A stretch of 64,000 nt of DNA from CATOSK01 sp963665735 (GCA_963665735.1 OY762444.1:1364001-1428000); one strand, 5' to 3'; counted from the stretch's first letter, positions 6,870 to 15,987 are shown. Notes: generated by a model not told the origin, from the letters alone. Translations and numbers: made by a program.

Positions 6870-8897
6870 ATGACCCTTTTCACCGAGAGCGTAACCACCC
6901 AAGCCTTGAACTTGCCCGAAGAGCTTATCCTCATGCTCATCAACGAAGAGTCCGGCTACTTTCATCAAGTGCCCGGCTGGGACTTGAACTGCGCCATCGT
7001 CGGCGCCGTGCTGGCCGAACTCTCCCTCCAGTCCCGCATCGACACCGATATGGAGGCCCTGTTTGTGCTGGATAGCGCCGAAACCGGCAACCCCACCCTG
7101 GACTCCTTCCTGGCGGAAATAGCCGGCGAATCAACCCAACATAACGCCCAATACTGGATTGAACGGCTGGCTCCCCGGGCCGAGTCGGTTATTGACTCTA
7201 CTCTTGACCGCTTGGTTGCGCTGAAGATTCTGGAACATCACCAAGGCGATTTCTGGACCCTGGCCCACACCGCCTGGCAGATGGAATTGTCCGGCGGTTC
7301 CTCCGAAGGCACGGTGGGGCAGTTCGTCAAAACCCGCATCGTCCTGGCGATTTTCAACGACGAGGTTCCCGACCCGAGAGACGCCATTATCATCAGCCTG
7401 GTCAATACCTGCGATGTCTTTCGTTTCATCTTCCAGCTTGACGACGAAACCGAAGAACGCATCCGGTTCATCTGCAACATGGACTTGATTGGCCGGTCAA
7501 TCGGCGAAGCGGTGGCTCAAAACATGGCCGGCCCGCTGCTGCGACATTCCGCCCTGACCAGGAAAATTCCGGCTGTCCCCCTGCGCAAGCTGCTGTTCAA
7601 TCCCCATCTACGCACCGGCAATGTTACCGCCCTGTTTACCGACCTGGCCGAAGAGTATGGCCCGGTCTTTCAGATTCGCCCGCCCTTGGCCCCGGCGATG
7701 ACCTTCCTGGCCGGGCCGCAGACCAACCACTGGGTGCATCGCACCGGGCGGATGTACCTCCGTGCCAAGGACTATTTTTCCGAATTTGAGAAAATTTACG
7801 GCGCCTCCGGCGTATTGCCTTCCCTGGACGGCGCCGACCACTTCCGGCTCCGCAAGTCCCTGGCCACGGCCTACTCCCGCGGCCGGCTGGCCGGGCAGTT
7901 GGACCAACTCTATCATTATGCCCGGAAGTATATGGCGGACTTGACCGTGGGAGAGGCTTACCCGGCGACCAGGTTTTGCCGCAGAATGATAAACGCCCAA
8001 CTATCGCCCCTCTTTGTCACGGTTGAATCCCAGGACATTTTTGACGACCTGGCGACGTACAAGGAACGGGCGCTCCTTACTCACATCATAAAAGCCCTGC
8101 CCAAGTTTATGTTGCAGACCCCGGGGATGCGACGCCGGGCCAAGGCCATTGACACATTGCTGGAACGGGTGCAGAGCGTCCATACCCCGGCCCAGCGCGC
8201 CGGGGAGCCGCGCAACCTGACCGACGACCTGCTCAGCCTCCACGCCAGCGACCCCCAGTTCGTGCCGGAGTCCAATCTCCGATTCGCGCTTTCGGCGGCT
8301 CTGATTGCCAGCGTCTATCTGGGGGATTGCTTCAGCTTTGCGTTGTACGCCCTGGCCTCCCAACCGGAGTTTTACGCCAAAATCCAGGCCGAAGCCGACG
8401 CCCTGTTTGACCAGGGCGACCCGGACGGGGAGGACTTGACTCCCGCCGCCATTGACGTTACCCACCGCTTCCTGATGGAGTGCCTGCGGATGTACCCCAT
8501 CGTCCCCATGTCCCTTCGCAACGTGATGAATTCCTGCACCGTCGAGGACTACGAACTGCCGGTGGGGACCCGGGTATTCATCGCCCAGACCGCCACCCAC
8601 TACATGGACAGCGTCTTCCCCGACCCCTTCAAGTTCGACATTGACCGCTATCTGCCGCCCCGCAACGAGCATCACGGCTCCGGCTATGCCCCCTATGGTC
8701 TGGGAACCCACACCTGCCTGGGTTCCCGTTGGATGGAACTGCAACTGGCCGTCAATGTGTTGATGGTGGCCCACTACTTCGACATCAAGGTGTCGCCGGA
8801 GAAATACCGGCTGAAGTTCAGCCCGCTGCCGTCCATGAAACCGAACAAAAAGCTGAAATTCCACATCGCCGAGCGCCGGCGCGAAATTAACCCCTAA
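6870..8897 (+). CDS. GPP34 (GOLPH3-like) domain fused to cytochrome P450
   Basis: 675 residues from the ATG at 6870, chosen for AGGAGCG 10 bases upstream. Residues about 12-230 match the GPP34/GOLPH3 phosphoinositide-binding fold (LNLPEELILMLINEESG start, VIDSTLDRLVALKILE, and a DPRDAIIISLVNTCDVF helix). Residues about 245-675 are a P450: ExxR at E537-R540 (ECLRMYP), PDPFKFDIDRYLP, and the haem loop YGLGTHTCLG with Cys616. The oxygen-activation helix reads YLGDC, keeping the acid but replacing the usual Thr with Cys487. No membrane anchor is seen; GPP34 may target the enzyme to membrane lipid (inference). It converges on the sterol-methyltransferase-like operon, so a sterol or other lipid substrate is plausible but unproven. 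Confidence 0.85.
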   Translation: MTLFTESVTTQALNLPEELILMLINEESGYFHQVPGWDLNCAIVGAVLAELSLQSRIDTDMEALFVLDSAETGNPTLDSFLAEIAGESTQHNAQYWIERLAPRAESVIDSTLDRLVALKILEHHQGDFWTLAHTAWQMELSGGSSEGTVGQFVKTRIVLAIFNDEVPDPRDAIIISLVNTCDVFRFIFQLDDETEERIRFICNMDLIGRSIGEAVAQNMAGPLLRHSALTRKIPAVPLRKLLFNPHLRTGNVTALFTDLAEEYGPVFQIRPPLAPAMTFLAGPQTNHWVHRTGRMYLRAKDYFSEFEKIYGASGVLPSLDGADHFRLRKSLATAYSRGRLAGQLDQLYHYARKYMADLTVGEAYPATRFCRRMINAQLSPLFVTVESQDIFDDLATYKERALLTHIIKALPKFMLQTPGMRRRAKAIDTLLERVQSVHTPAQRAGEPRNLTDDLLSLHASDPQFVPESNLRFALSAALIASVYLGDCFSFALYALASQPEFYAKIQAEADALFDQGDPDGEDLTPAAIDVTHRFLMECLRMYPIVPMSLRNVMNSCTVEDYELPVGTRVFIAQTATHYMDSVFPDPFKFDIDRYLPPRNEHHGSGYAPYGLGTHTCLGSRWMELQLAVNVLMVAHYFDIKVSPEKYRLKFSPLPSMKPNKKLKFHIAERRREINP

Positions 8898-8953
8898 CCC
8901 GCCGTGGGACTCCCCAAGAAACGGCACATGGAAGAGGATAGGACAATTGCAAA

Positions 8954-9052
8954 GTAGGGGCGCACGGCCGTGCGCCCCCTACTTGGTGAATGGCACTCTT
9001 GCGGTTGGCCGTTCTGGACACGGTCCTTGAAATTGGCGCACGGCCGTGCGCC
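8954..9052. repeat. Two palindromic repeats with GCACGGCCGTGC core
   Basis: Hairpins at 8954-8982 (basal arms GTAGGGGC and GCCCCcTAC) and 9035-9052 share the core GCACGGCCGTGC. Each is followed by a similar ATGGCAC phrase. They lie between the convergent P450 and methyltransferase genes and could end transcription from both sides, although no T-tract is present. Confidence 0.65.
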
Positions 9053-9165
9053 CCCCACGTAGTAAATGGCACGGGACGTTAACCTTGGCAATGTGGGCGC
9101 ACAAACCCCCCTTTACGGGGCCGCCGGCATCCAAACCTCGCAATCGTCCTGGGAAAGGAGAGGGC

Positions 9166-10296
9166 CTAAAAGGGTTTGCGAGCCAGGAAACAATACAACG
9201 GGGTGAAAATCCCGGCCTTGCCGCCGGCGATATAGGCGTTGGCGGTACGGTTCATCAGTCCAAGAATGTCGGAGGAGCCCTTGGGAAACACCCCCACCGT
9301 CTCCGCCAGCCTGGACGCCCCAATGAACATATTGCGGCCCAGCGGAATCCGGCGCAGGGCGTTGCCCATCGTTCCCCGCCGCGTCTCCATGGGCCGATAC
9401 CAGGGGGTGGTTGGCCCATCCTCCGAAACGGCCCGGTCTTTCCCCTCTATGACCTGAAATCCCGCCGTTTCCAGGGCCAGGTCCACTTCCCCCATAGTCG
9501 CAATGTCTTTGAGAGCGATGCCGTGCATCAAGTCCTGTTTGATGGCCCGGTGCTGGCCGTCCTCCGGGTCGAACTTGTCCGTCAAGCACATTTCCTGACC
9601 CCAGAAGAGCGCGCCGGGTTTCAGCGCCCGGTAGATTTCGGCGAAAGCGCCGGCCTTGTCCGGCGCATGGCACGTTGATTCAATAGCGTAGCCCCGGTCA
9701 AAGGCGTCATCCGCGACGGCGCTCAGGTCCATGAAACTGCACGCGAGGTAGTCCACCATGTCCTCAACCCCGGCCGCGGCGTCCAAAGATTTCGCCTTCG
9801 CCAGTTGTATTTGGCTGTTGTTGACCCCAAGGACTTTGACGCCGGCCTCCCGGACGACCCGGCGCATCGGGCCGCCGATGCCGCAGCCGACATCAATCAC
9901 CGTCATGCCTTCGCGCAGCTCCAGCTTGTCTATCATCAGCCTTTGGTGCCGAACCTTGGAGTCCTCCAGGCTCTCCCGGGGCGACAGGGGCGCGAAATGG
10001 AGCGACTCGCCCCAGCCGAACACCATGACCGCGCTGCAAAGGTCGTAGTATTCCTTGACCGTTTCGGCGTGGTCGTAGCCCGCCGCGCCATCATCCTGGC
10101 CGGGTGTCCGGGCCAGCCACCCATCCAGGTCTCTCGCGCGCCGTTGGGCATCCGACCCGTGGTAAGCGGCTTTCAGCTCTTTGGATAGCTGGCGGATTTG
10201 CAGAAGACTTTTCACAATGAGAAATGTATGCTTGCCTACGGAATGGATTAGGGATGGACGAATAACCCCGCCATGCCCTGCCGGCGAATCCGGCAA
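9166..10296 (-). CDS. Sterol 24-C-methyltransferase family protein (second copy)
   Basis: 376 residues from a TTG; a later in-frame GTG near 10215 is also possible. SAM-binding motif VIDVGCGIGGPMR (133-145); YAIESTCHAPDK (203-214); MCLTDKFDPEDGQHRAIKQD (236-255); and an SMT C-terminal domain ending in IFTPLYCFLARKPF. The first sterol-contact region is FGWGESLHFAP (93-103), less like eukaryotic SMTs than in the neighbouring copy. The family adds a methyl group from SAM to the C-24 double bond of a sterol side chain. It is the last gene of the operon, 12 bases after the other SMT gene. Divergence suggests a different substrate or a second methylation step (inference). Confidence 0.82.
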   Translation of the reverse strand: MPDSPAGHGGVIRPSLIHSVGKHTFLIVKSLLQIRQLSKELKAAYHGSDAQRRARDLDGWLARTPGQDDGAAGYDHAETVKEYYDLCSAVMVFGWGESLHFAPLSPRESLEDSKVRHQRLMIDKLELREGMTVIDVGCGIGGPMRRVVREAGVKVLGVNNSQIQLAKAKSLDAAAGVEDMVDYLACSFMDLSAVADDAFDRGYAIESTCHAPDKAGAFAEIYRALKPGALFWGQEMCLTDKFDPEDGQHRAIKQDLMHGIALKDIATMGEVDLALETAGFQVIEGKDRAVSEDGPTTPWYRPMETRRGTMGNALRRIPLGRNMFIGASRLAETVGVFPKGSSDILGLMNRTANAYIAGGKAGIFTPLYCFLARKPF

Positions 10297-10308
10297 TCCT
10301 GGATAGGA

Positions 10309-11334
10309 CTATTCCGATTTGCGGGCGTGGATGAAGTACATCGGCGTGAAGATGCCCAGCCGCCCCGCCTCGGCTAAGGATGTCGCGCAAAGGTTCAGCG
10401 TTTCCGATACCCGAACCGTCCCCTGGGGCGCAATCCGCAGCGACTCCAGGGCTTTCAACGTATTGTGGGTTGTCCACCGGCCAATTCTTGAACCGCGAAA
10501 AGCGGCCAGCGAAAGACCCGAACCAACCAGGGGTTGATACCAGGGAACGGACGGGCCGGTTTGTACCGCCAAATCCCGGGTTTCCAGAACCTCAAACCCC
10601 ACCGATTCCAGGGCATTATCCACTGTTGGGCAGTCGTCTATTCCCAGCAAGCCGCCCCCCAACTCAATGCCTTCCTTAATCCGGCGGTGGCGGGGATTTT
10701 GCCCGTCGTAGCGGTCGGTCAAGCAGTATTCGTAAACCCCGAAGCCGGCCCCCGGTTTCAGCAGACGAAAAGCCTCGCCGTAGATGCTGACTTTATCCGG
10801 CGCATGGCAAGTCGCCTCAATAGCGTAGATTGCGTCGAAAGTGTTGTCCGGAGCATCCACGTGCAGAAAGTCGCAGTGCAGGAACTCCGCCAGATGGGTC
10901 AACTTGGCCTCTTCCGTGTATCGGCGGGCGCGTTCCAGTTGGTAGCCGTTGCTGTTGACACCGACAATCCTGGCCCCGGAAAACCGGGCAATCTCCAACA
11001 ATGGCCCGCCAACGCCGCAGCCCAGGTCGGCAACCACCATCCCCGGCCTGAGCTCCAACGCCTGCGCCAAATGCCGCTCGTGGCGTACCAGAGACGCCCT
11101 TAAGCTCTCTCCGGGGACCCGAGGCGCAAAATGAAAAGACCGGCCCCATCCATACTCATAAAAGTCCGTAACCAGGTCGTAGTAAAGATTGCTTAACTTC
11201 CGGTGGTCGCTTTCTTCCCTTTCCAGGCCGTCATCTTTGACCACCCGGCGGCCATGTTCGTATTCGCGGACGTTCTGGGCAACCCCGGAATCGCCGGGTT
11301 TGTCCTTCAGATTCTTGGAAAGCTTGAATGGCAT
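10309..11334 (-). CDS. Sterol 24-C-methyltransferase homologue (SMT/ERG6-like)
   Basis: 341 residues from the ATG at 11334, which has GGAGAAGG just upstream. All four SMT signature regions are present: FYEYGWGRSFHFAP (58-71), SAM motif LGCGVGGP (104-111), YAIEATCHAPDK (170-181), and YEYCLTDRYD with RRIKEGIELGGGL (201-229). The SMT C-terminal domain follows, with VPWYQPLVGSG (263-273) and the end IFTPMYFIHARKS. This is much closer to ERG6/SMT1 than to cyclopropane synthases or UbiE-type enzymes. Expected reaction: SAM-dependent C-24 methylation of a sterol side chain at the membrane face. It lies 40 bases after the MMPL transporter gene and before a second SMT. The exact substrate is unknown. 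Confidence 0.88.
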   Translation of the reverse strand: MPFKLSKNLKDKPGDSGVAQNVREYEHGRRVVKDDGLEREESDHRKLSNLYYDLVTDFYEYGWGRSFHFAPRVPGESLRASLVRHERHLAQALELRPGMVVADLGCGVGGPLLEIARFSGARIVGVNSNGYQLERARRYTEEAKLTHLAEFLHCDFLHVDAPDNTFDAIYAIEATCHAPDKVSIYGEAFRLLKPGAGFGVYEYCLTDRYDGQNPRHRRIKEGIELGGGLLGIDDCPTVDNALESVGFEVLETRDLAVQTGPSVPWYQPLVGSGLSLAAFRGSRIGRWTTHNTLKALESLRIAPQGTVRVSETLNLCATSLAEAGRLGIFTPMYFIHARKSE

Positions 11335-11374
11335 AATGCCTTCTCCGTCCGGTTTCCGGTCTCCCCCTGACAGC

Positions 11375-13846
11375 CTACGACGTTTCCTGCTCGTGGCGCC
11401 GTTGCCTGGCGTCAATCTCCGCGTCCAGTTCGTCCGCCCAACGCTGCACTGTCGAGCGCAACCGATGGTTCTGGTACGCCCCCCAGACCGTCATCGCCGG
11501 CGGAATCAACACCACGGAGATTATCAGGGAGTAGGCTATCGTAATCGCCGCCGTGACGCCGAACTGCTGGGACGCGGCCAGCGGCGACGCCACCAGCACG
11601 CCCAACCCCAGGGCCGTCGTCAGCGCCGAACCCAGCAGCGCCGAGCCGGTGGTCGCCAGCGTCTGCACCGCCGCCTGCTCCGGGTCCCGGGCGTGGGCGT
11701 ATTCCTCCCGGTAGCGGTGAATCATGTGGATGGTGTAGTCAACCCCGATTCCAATGGACAACGCCGTGATGATGGACGTAACCAGCGAGTAGGGGATGTC
11801 CAGCAGCGCCATAGTTCCCAGCACCCAGATAAGCACCAGCACGATAGGCCCCACCGCAATGAAGGCCAGCGCCGGCTGGCGCACCGTCACCCAGAAGAAG
11901 ATAGCCAAAACGGTCAAGGCCGCCGCTACGGTGGTGAAAATCGCTTCCGACTGCCGCTCAGTTACGGCCCCGGTGACCGTAATGGATATGATGGTCTCCG
12001 AAGTGGCCGTAATGGCCGTGTCGTCGCCGTGCCAAAGGGCCTCCAGGTCTTGCTGGAGCGCCTCCGTTGCGACCGGATCCCCCGAAATGGCCGGGAATTG
12101 GAACAGTATCGCGTCCAGGCCATCGGGATTGTTGACCAGCAGGCGCGACACTGCCGGGTCTTTCTCCGCCAGCTTGTCCAGGAACTCCTGCATCAGCCCG
12201 GGGTCAAGCTGCACCCCCGCCGAGGCTTCGCGGAATAGCGCGGCCAACTCCGGGTCATACTTGTCGCCGGGTTCCCCGCTGTCGTCGGTCCAGTCCCGCG
12301 CCAGCAGTTCGTAAGACGCCTGAATCGGTCCGGCGGCGGCGCTGGGCCGCAGCCGTTCATCCTCAAAGTCCTTGGCCAGGTCCCGCAGGTTCAGCAGCGT
12401 CCTGGTCTCCGTCGCCTCCGCCCGCAGCAGGACGGTGGCAATCTCCGTTGAACCGCCCACCGCGGCGTCCAGCGTGTCCATGTCTCGCAGCAAGTCGCCG
12501 CCCCGCGGCAGAATGTCGCGGATGTTGAATTCCGACTTAATTCCGGTGGCGGCGAATCCCAACCCGACGGTTATGACTATCACGGCGATGATGTAGGGCG
12601 CCGGCCGGCGGGTAACTCCCCGGCCCAGCAATCCCGCCAAACGCTCCACGCCGGGTAGCGCGTTGGAGATGGGACGGGGTGGCCGCAGCCGGCCCCGGGC
12701 CTCCCGCCGCCGGTCTATAATCGTCCGCGCCGCCGGAACCAGCGTCAGCATGACTATCAGGCTCATCCCTACGCCCATACCGGCGATAATCCCGAAATCG
12801 CCCGAGATTTCAATGGGAGAGAACAGGTTTACCAACAGGCTTACAATCGTCGTGACCGCGGCCAACACCAGGGGGATGGCGACGTTGCGCGTCCCGGCCC
12901 GGACGGCGGCCAACACCGGCTGACCGGCCAGCCGCTGCTCCCGGTAGTGGGAAACTATCTGGATGGCGTAGTCCACCGTCAAGCCGATGACGATGATGGG
13001 AACCATCGTGGTCAGGGAGTTGGGCGGGCCGGTAAGACCCAGGGCATTCGGCCCCAGCCAGCCCTCAGCTCCGACAATCCAGATTATCGAAATGAACAGT
13101 CCCCCCAGCGTCAGCAGCGTGTCCGAAATCGTCCGCATGAACAGCAGAATCAGCGCCGCTATCAGCAGCAGCGCCAGCCCCACCAGAGGCGCCATCCCTT
13201 CTTCCGTGGCCCGCTTGTACTCGTCCTCAATCACCACCGGCGAAACGCTGCTCACCCGCAGCGGCCCTTCATCCCCGGCGGCCAATTCGCTGATTCTGCG
13301 CTCAGCGTCCTGGATTCGCTCGTCGTCGGTGTCCCGCAGGCGCAGGACGGCAATGGCTACCGGCGTGCCGTCGGTATCCGTTCCCGTCATGGCGTCCAGG
13401 GCCGCCTGAATTTCCGGCGGGCCGCGGGCGGCATCAATTTCCGCCTGGCTAACCGACTCCAGGCTGTCCACTTGCAGCACGGCCTTGACCACCAGCGAGG
13501 GCGCGACAATCGGGTCTGACGGCGCCAGCAACTCCGCAGTGCCCGGGTCGCTGACTATCTCGGCAATCAGGGCATCCATCTGCGAAAGGCCCGCCGGCGT
13601 CAGCGCATCCCCCCGGAAAAGCAGCGTTATCACACTGGCATCGCCGGACTCCCCGAAAAGCTCATCAATCGCAGCCAGGGCCTCGGCGACGGCGCCTCCC
13701 TGGGGCAGCGTCGCCTCGGTATCCGGCGGCGGCGCGCGCCGTACCGCCCCCGCGCCCAGCAGGACGGTAATGGCCAGCAGGATGAGAAGGGTGATGTACG
13801 GGCGGGCCGTAACCGCCCGGCTCAGCCAATCGAGTATCCGGTTCAT
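11375..13846 (-). CDS. MMPL/RND superfamily transporter
   Basis: 823 residues. It has two repeats of the RND plan: one N-terminal membrane helix, a large extracytoplasmic loop, then a block of five helices, giving about 12 helices in all. Both blocks contain the family motif (GLTVDYAIQIVSHYREQ; GIGVDYTIHMIHRYREE). This architecture is shared with hopanoid transporter HpnN and the bacterial sterol transporter BstA, and resembles sterol-sensing eukaryotic proteins. The ATG overlaps the stop of the Rieske gene (ATGA), so the two are translationally coupled, and the SMT genes follow. The context suggests movement of a sterol or related lipid between membranes; a general lipid exporter is the alternative. 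Confidence 0.87.
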   Translation of the reverse strand: MNRILDWLSRAVTARPYITLLILLAITVLLGAGAVRRAPPPDTEATLPQGGAVAEALAAIDELFGESGDASVITLLFRGDALTPAGLSQMDALIAEIVSDPGTAELLAPSDPIVAPSLVVKAVLQVDSLESVSQAEIDAARGPPEIQAALDAMTGTDTDGTPVAIAVLRLRDTDDERIQDAERRISELAAGDEGPLRVSSVSPVVIEDEYKRATEEGMAPLVGLALLLIAALILLFMRTISDTLLTLGGLFISIIWIVGAEGWLGPNALGLTGPPNSLTTMVPIIVIGLTVDYAIQIVSHYREQRLAGQPVLAAVRAGTRNVAIPLVLAAVTTIVSLLVNLFSPIEISGDFGIIAGMGVGMSLIVMLTLVPAARTIIDRRREARGRLRPPRPISNALPGVERLAGLLGRGVTRRPAPYIIAVIVITVGLGFAATGIKSEFNIRDILPRGGDLLRDMDTLDAAVGGSTEIATVLLRAEATETRTLLNLRDLAKDFEDERLRPSAAAGPIQASYELLARDWTDDSGEPGDKYDPELAALFREASAGVQLDPGLMQEFLDKLAEKDPAVSRLLVNNPDGLDAILFQFPAISGDPVATEALQQDLEALWHGDDTAITATSETIISITVTGAVTERQSEAIFTTVAAALTVLAIFFWVTVRQPALAFIAVGPIVLVLIWVLGTMALLDIPYSLVTSIITALSIGIGVDYTIHMIHRYREEYAHARDPEQAAVQTLATTGSALLGSALTTALGLGVLVASPLAASQQFGVTAAITIAYSLIISVVLIPPAMTVWGAYQNHRLRSTVQRWADELDAEIDARQRRHEQETS

Positions 13847-14940
13847 AACGTACCTCGGGCCGCGCCGTCGGGCGTACCGGACATTGAAGACGCCGAATCG
13901 CGCGGGTCGGGATAGAACTGGGCGCAATAGGCCCGGAAGAGCATGATTTCACCGTCGGAACGACACAGGCGCGGGCGTTGCCGGTACTGCTTGCGGCTCC
14001 AGATTATCACGTCCTGCTTGACGTAGTGGAACTGCTGGGCCGCCATAAACTTGTTCATCAGCGGCGCGCGTAGCCTTACCGGGAGAAACCCCAAACCGGC
14101 AATCCAACGCTTGGGTTTGCGTATCTCCCGCGCCTGCGAAACCAGCGACAGGTCAATCAGCGTGCCGTCAACCGGCGTCGCCAGCACCCACAGCCGCAAG
14201 TCCAAACCGATGTAACGCTCTTCAATCTCAACGAAAGAGTAGCCCAGCCCATATATGTGGGTATTGGCGGAAACGTCAACGGTCAGGGTGGCGATTTTCC
14301 CAATCCTCCGCGCGCTCTTGAACCTGAAATGGCTTTGCAGATAAGGCCCATCCACCACGACTTTGCCGACTTGCCCCACGCTGTCATAGCTGTGAACGTA
14401 GCGCAGGTGGCCCAGGTCAACCGAGTTCTCCGTCGCCTCTTGAGGATGGCCCGGAAAGCGGAGGGTCTTGATGTTGAGCCTGCTCCAACCGGCTTGCTCC
14501 ACAGGTTCGGCCGGCAGGTTCCATTGCGGTTTCCTCCCCTCAATTCCCCACCAGGCAAAGACCAGGCCGCCAACTTCCTGCGTCTCAAAGACCCGCAGCC
14601 TGGCCGTCCGGGGCGGTTCGGCGTAGGGGGTTGCTACGCACTGCCCGGTTGCATCGTACTGAAAGCCGTGGAAGGGACAAACCAGCCGGCCGGCGCATAC
14701 CAGGCCTCCCGCCTCCGGCCCCAGGGATGAGCCCAGGTGCGGGCAAACCGCCTCGGCCACGCAGATATGCCCGTCATCGTCGCGCCAGACAACGACCTTC
14801 TCCCCCATCCACGTCTTTTCCATCAGCCGGGCCTTCAGCACGGCTTGACGGCTGGCAACGAAGTACCAGCCCTCGGGAAACGGGGCCAGCGTTGCGGCGT
14901 ACCGGGTCACCGTCCTGGGTTGAGTCAATATCGCCGACAA
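13843..14940 (-). CDS. Rieske non-haem iron oxygenase (KshA/DAF-36/SdmA-like)
   Basis: 365 residues from a TTG preceded by AGCGAGG. The Rieske [2Fe-2S] ligands are C66-x-H68 and C88-x-x-H91. The mononuclear iron site is N172-S-V-D175-L-G-H178-L-R-Y-V-H183, the form used by steroid and cholesterol oxygenases rather than aromatic dioxygenases. Family members include KshA (steroid 9-hydroxylase), DAF-36/Neverland (cholesterol 7-desaturase) and SdmA (sterol C-4 demethylation). It is the first gene of the operon, and its partner reductase is not in the window. A sterol or terpenoid substrate fits the neighbours; which reaction it performs cannot be decided here. Confidence 0.85.
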   Translation of the reverse strand: MSAILTQPRTVTRYAATLAPFPEGWYFVASRQAVLKARLMEKTWMGEKVVVWRDDDGHICVAEAVCPHLGSSLGPEAGGLVCAGRLVCPFHGFQYDATGQCVATPYAEPPRTARLRVFETQEVGGLVFAWWGIEGRKPQWNLPAEPVEQAGWSRLNIKTLRFPGHPQEATENSVDLGHLRYVHSYDSVGQVGKVVVDGPYLQSHFRFKSARRIGKIATLTVDVSANTHIYGLGYSFVEIEERYIGLDLRLWVLATPVDGTLIDLSLVSQAREIRKPKRWIAGLGFLPVRLRAPLMNKFMAAQQFHYVKQDVIIWSRKQYRQRPRLCRSDGEIMLFRAYCAQFYPDPRDSASSMSGTPDGAARGTL

Positions 14941-15648
14941 ACCTCGCTAAGAGATAGCGTTGACAGCCAAACCACCCATTCAGGATACCAGAACCGCTTA
15001 CTACTCCCCAACCATAACCACCACCACTCTGGCCCCAATTATCCCAGAAACCGCCCCAACCGTCATTCCCGCCCCATAACCGTCATTCCCGCCCCCCAAC
15101 CCGTCATTCCGGCGAAGGCCGGAATCCAGAAACCCCAACTCAAACCAACCTAGCCTTTACGAAACACCCCTGCCCCACCGTAGGGGCGCACGGCCGTGCG
15201 CCCCTACCAACGCCAATCACCAAAACGGTCATAGGAAAACCCTCAACCCCCAGCCTTCCATGTCGTTCTGAACGCCCCCATGTTATTCTGAGCGCAGCGA
15301 AGAATCTCAAATCCTTGCCGTTACCATCATCGCCATCCCGTAACCACACCGCCCCCCAACCCGTCATTCCGGCACCCCAACCGTCATTCCGGCGAAGGCC
15401 GGAATCCAGAAATCCTTACCCCAACCCTGTTTCAACTTCCACCGCCACTCCCAAAAATCTCCGCGCTCTCCGTGTCTCTGTGTGATAATCCTCTCCAAAA
15501 CCGCCAACCCGCAATTCCCCAATCCCCAACTGTCATTCCCGCAAAACCTGCCCTGAGCATCGCCGAAGGGGCGGAAATCTACATCCTTCACCCGGAAGCA
15601 GGCCCGCCCCTTGTTGCGGTAGTAGGTGCAGCCCATAGCCAAGGCCGG
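14941..15648. other. Intergenic repeat region
   Basis: No gene is supported. Visible: single ATTCCGGC/GCCGGAAT palindromes at 15105-15136 and 15379-15411, the GCACGGCCGTGC-core hairpin at 15180-15207, an AGCGCAGCGAAGAATCT repeat at about 15293, and a CCCTGAGCATCGCCGAAGGG element near 15551. The upstream end holds the presumed promoter of the Rieske operon, but no clear hexamers are seen. Confidence 0.65.
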
Positions 15649-15987
15649 TTAATCTCCGAGAATGAACTCCGGCCCATCGGTCTTTCCCCGCTTTCCGACG
15701 TCGTACTTCCTCCAATCGGGAATGTGCGATGCCAACAACGCCTTGAACAGCTTGCCGTGATTGGGAACCCGAAGGTGCAGCAACTCGTGGGCAATAACAA
15801 AGTCCTGAAATCCCGGCTCCTGGTCGGCCAAGTCGGACGCCAGCGTAATGTATCCCGACGTTGAGCAAGACCCCCATTTCCGCGTCATTTGTTGCACCCG
15901 CAACTTGGGCGGCGGCACTTTCAGCCGTTGCGCCCAGTAATTGACTTTCTCGTTGATAGCTTTGCGCCGTTGGTCATCGGTCAACAT
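15649..15987 (-). CDS. YgjP-like (DUF45) zinc metallopeptidase, short form
   Basis: 112 residues from the ATG at 15987, which has GGGGAGGG upstream; it overlaps the end of hsdR by 14 bases. The HExxH zinc site is at 67-71 (HELLHLRVPNHGKLF), preceded by the family RKWGSCS motif (36-42) and the SGYITLASDL strand. Full-length YgjP proteins are about 230 residues, so this one keeps only the C-terminal peptidase part. YgjP genes often neighbour type I restriction hsdR genes, as here. Role in the restriction system is unknown. Confidence 0.85.
   Translation of the reverse strand: MLTDDQRRKAINEKVNYWAQRLKVPPPKLRVQQMTRKWGSCSTSGYITLASDLADQEPGFQDFVIAHELLHLRVPNHGKLFKALLASHIPDWRKYDVGKRGKTDGPEFILGD

Noticed and set aside
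9166..11334. Cyclopropane-fatty-acid synthases or UbiE-type methyltransferases
   Set aside because: Both proteins have the SMT-specific GWG..FHF and CHAP motifs and an SMT C-terminal domain that those families lack.
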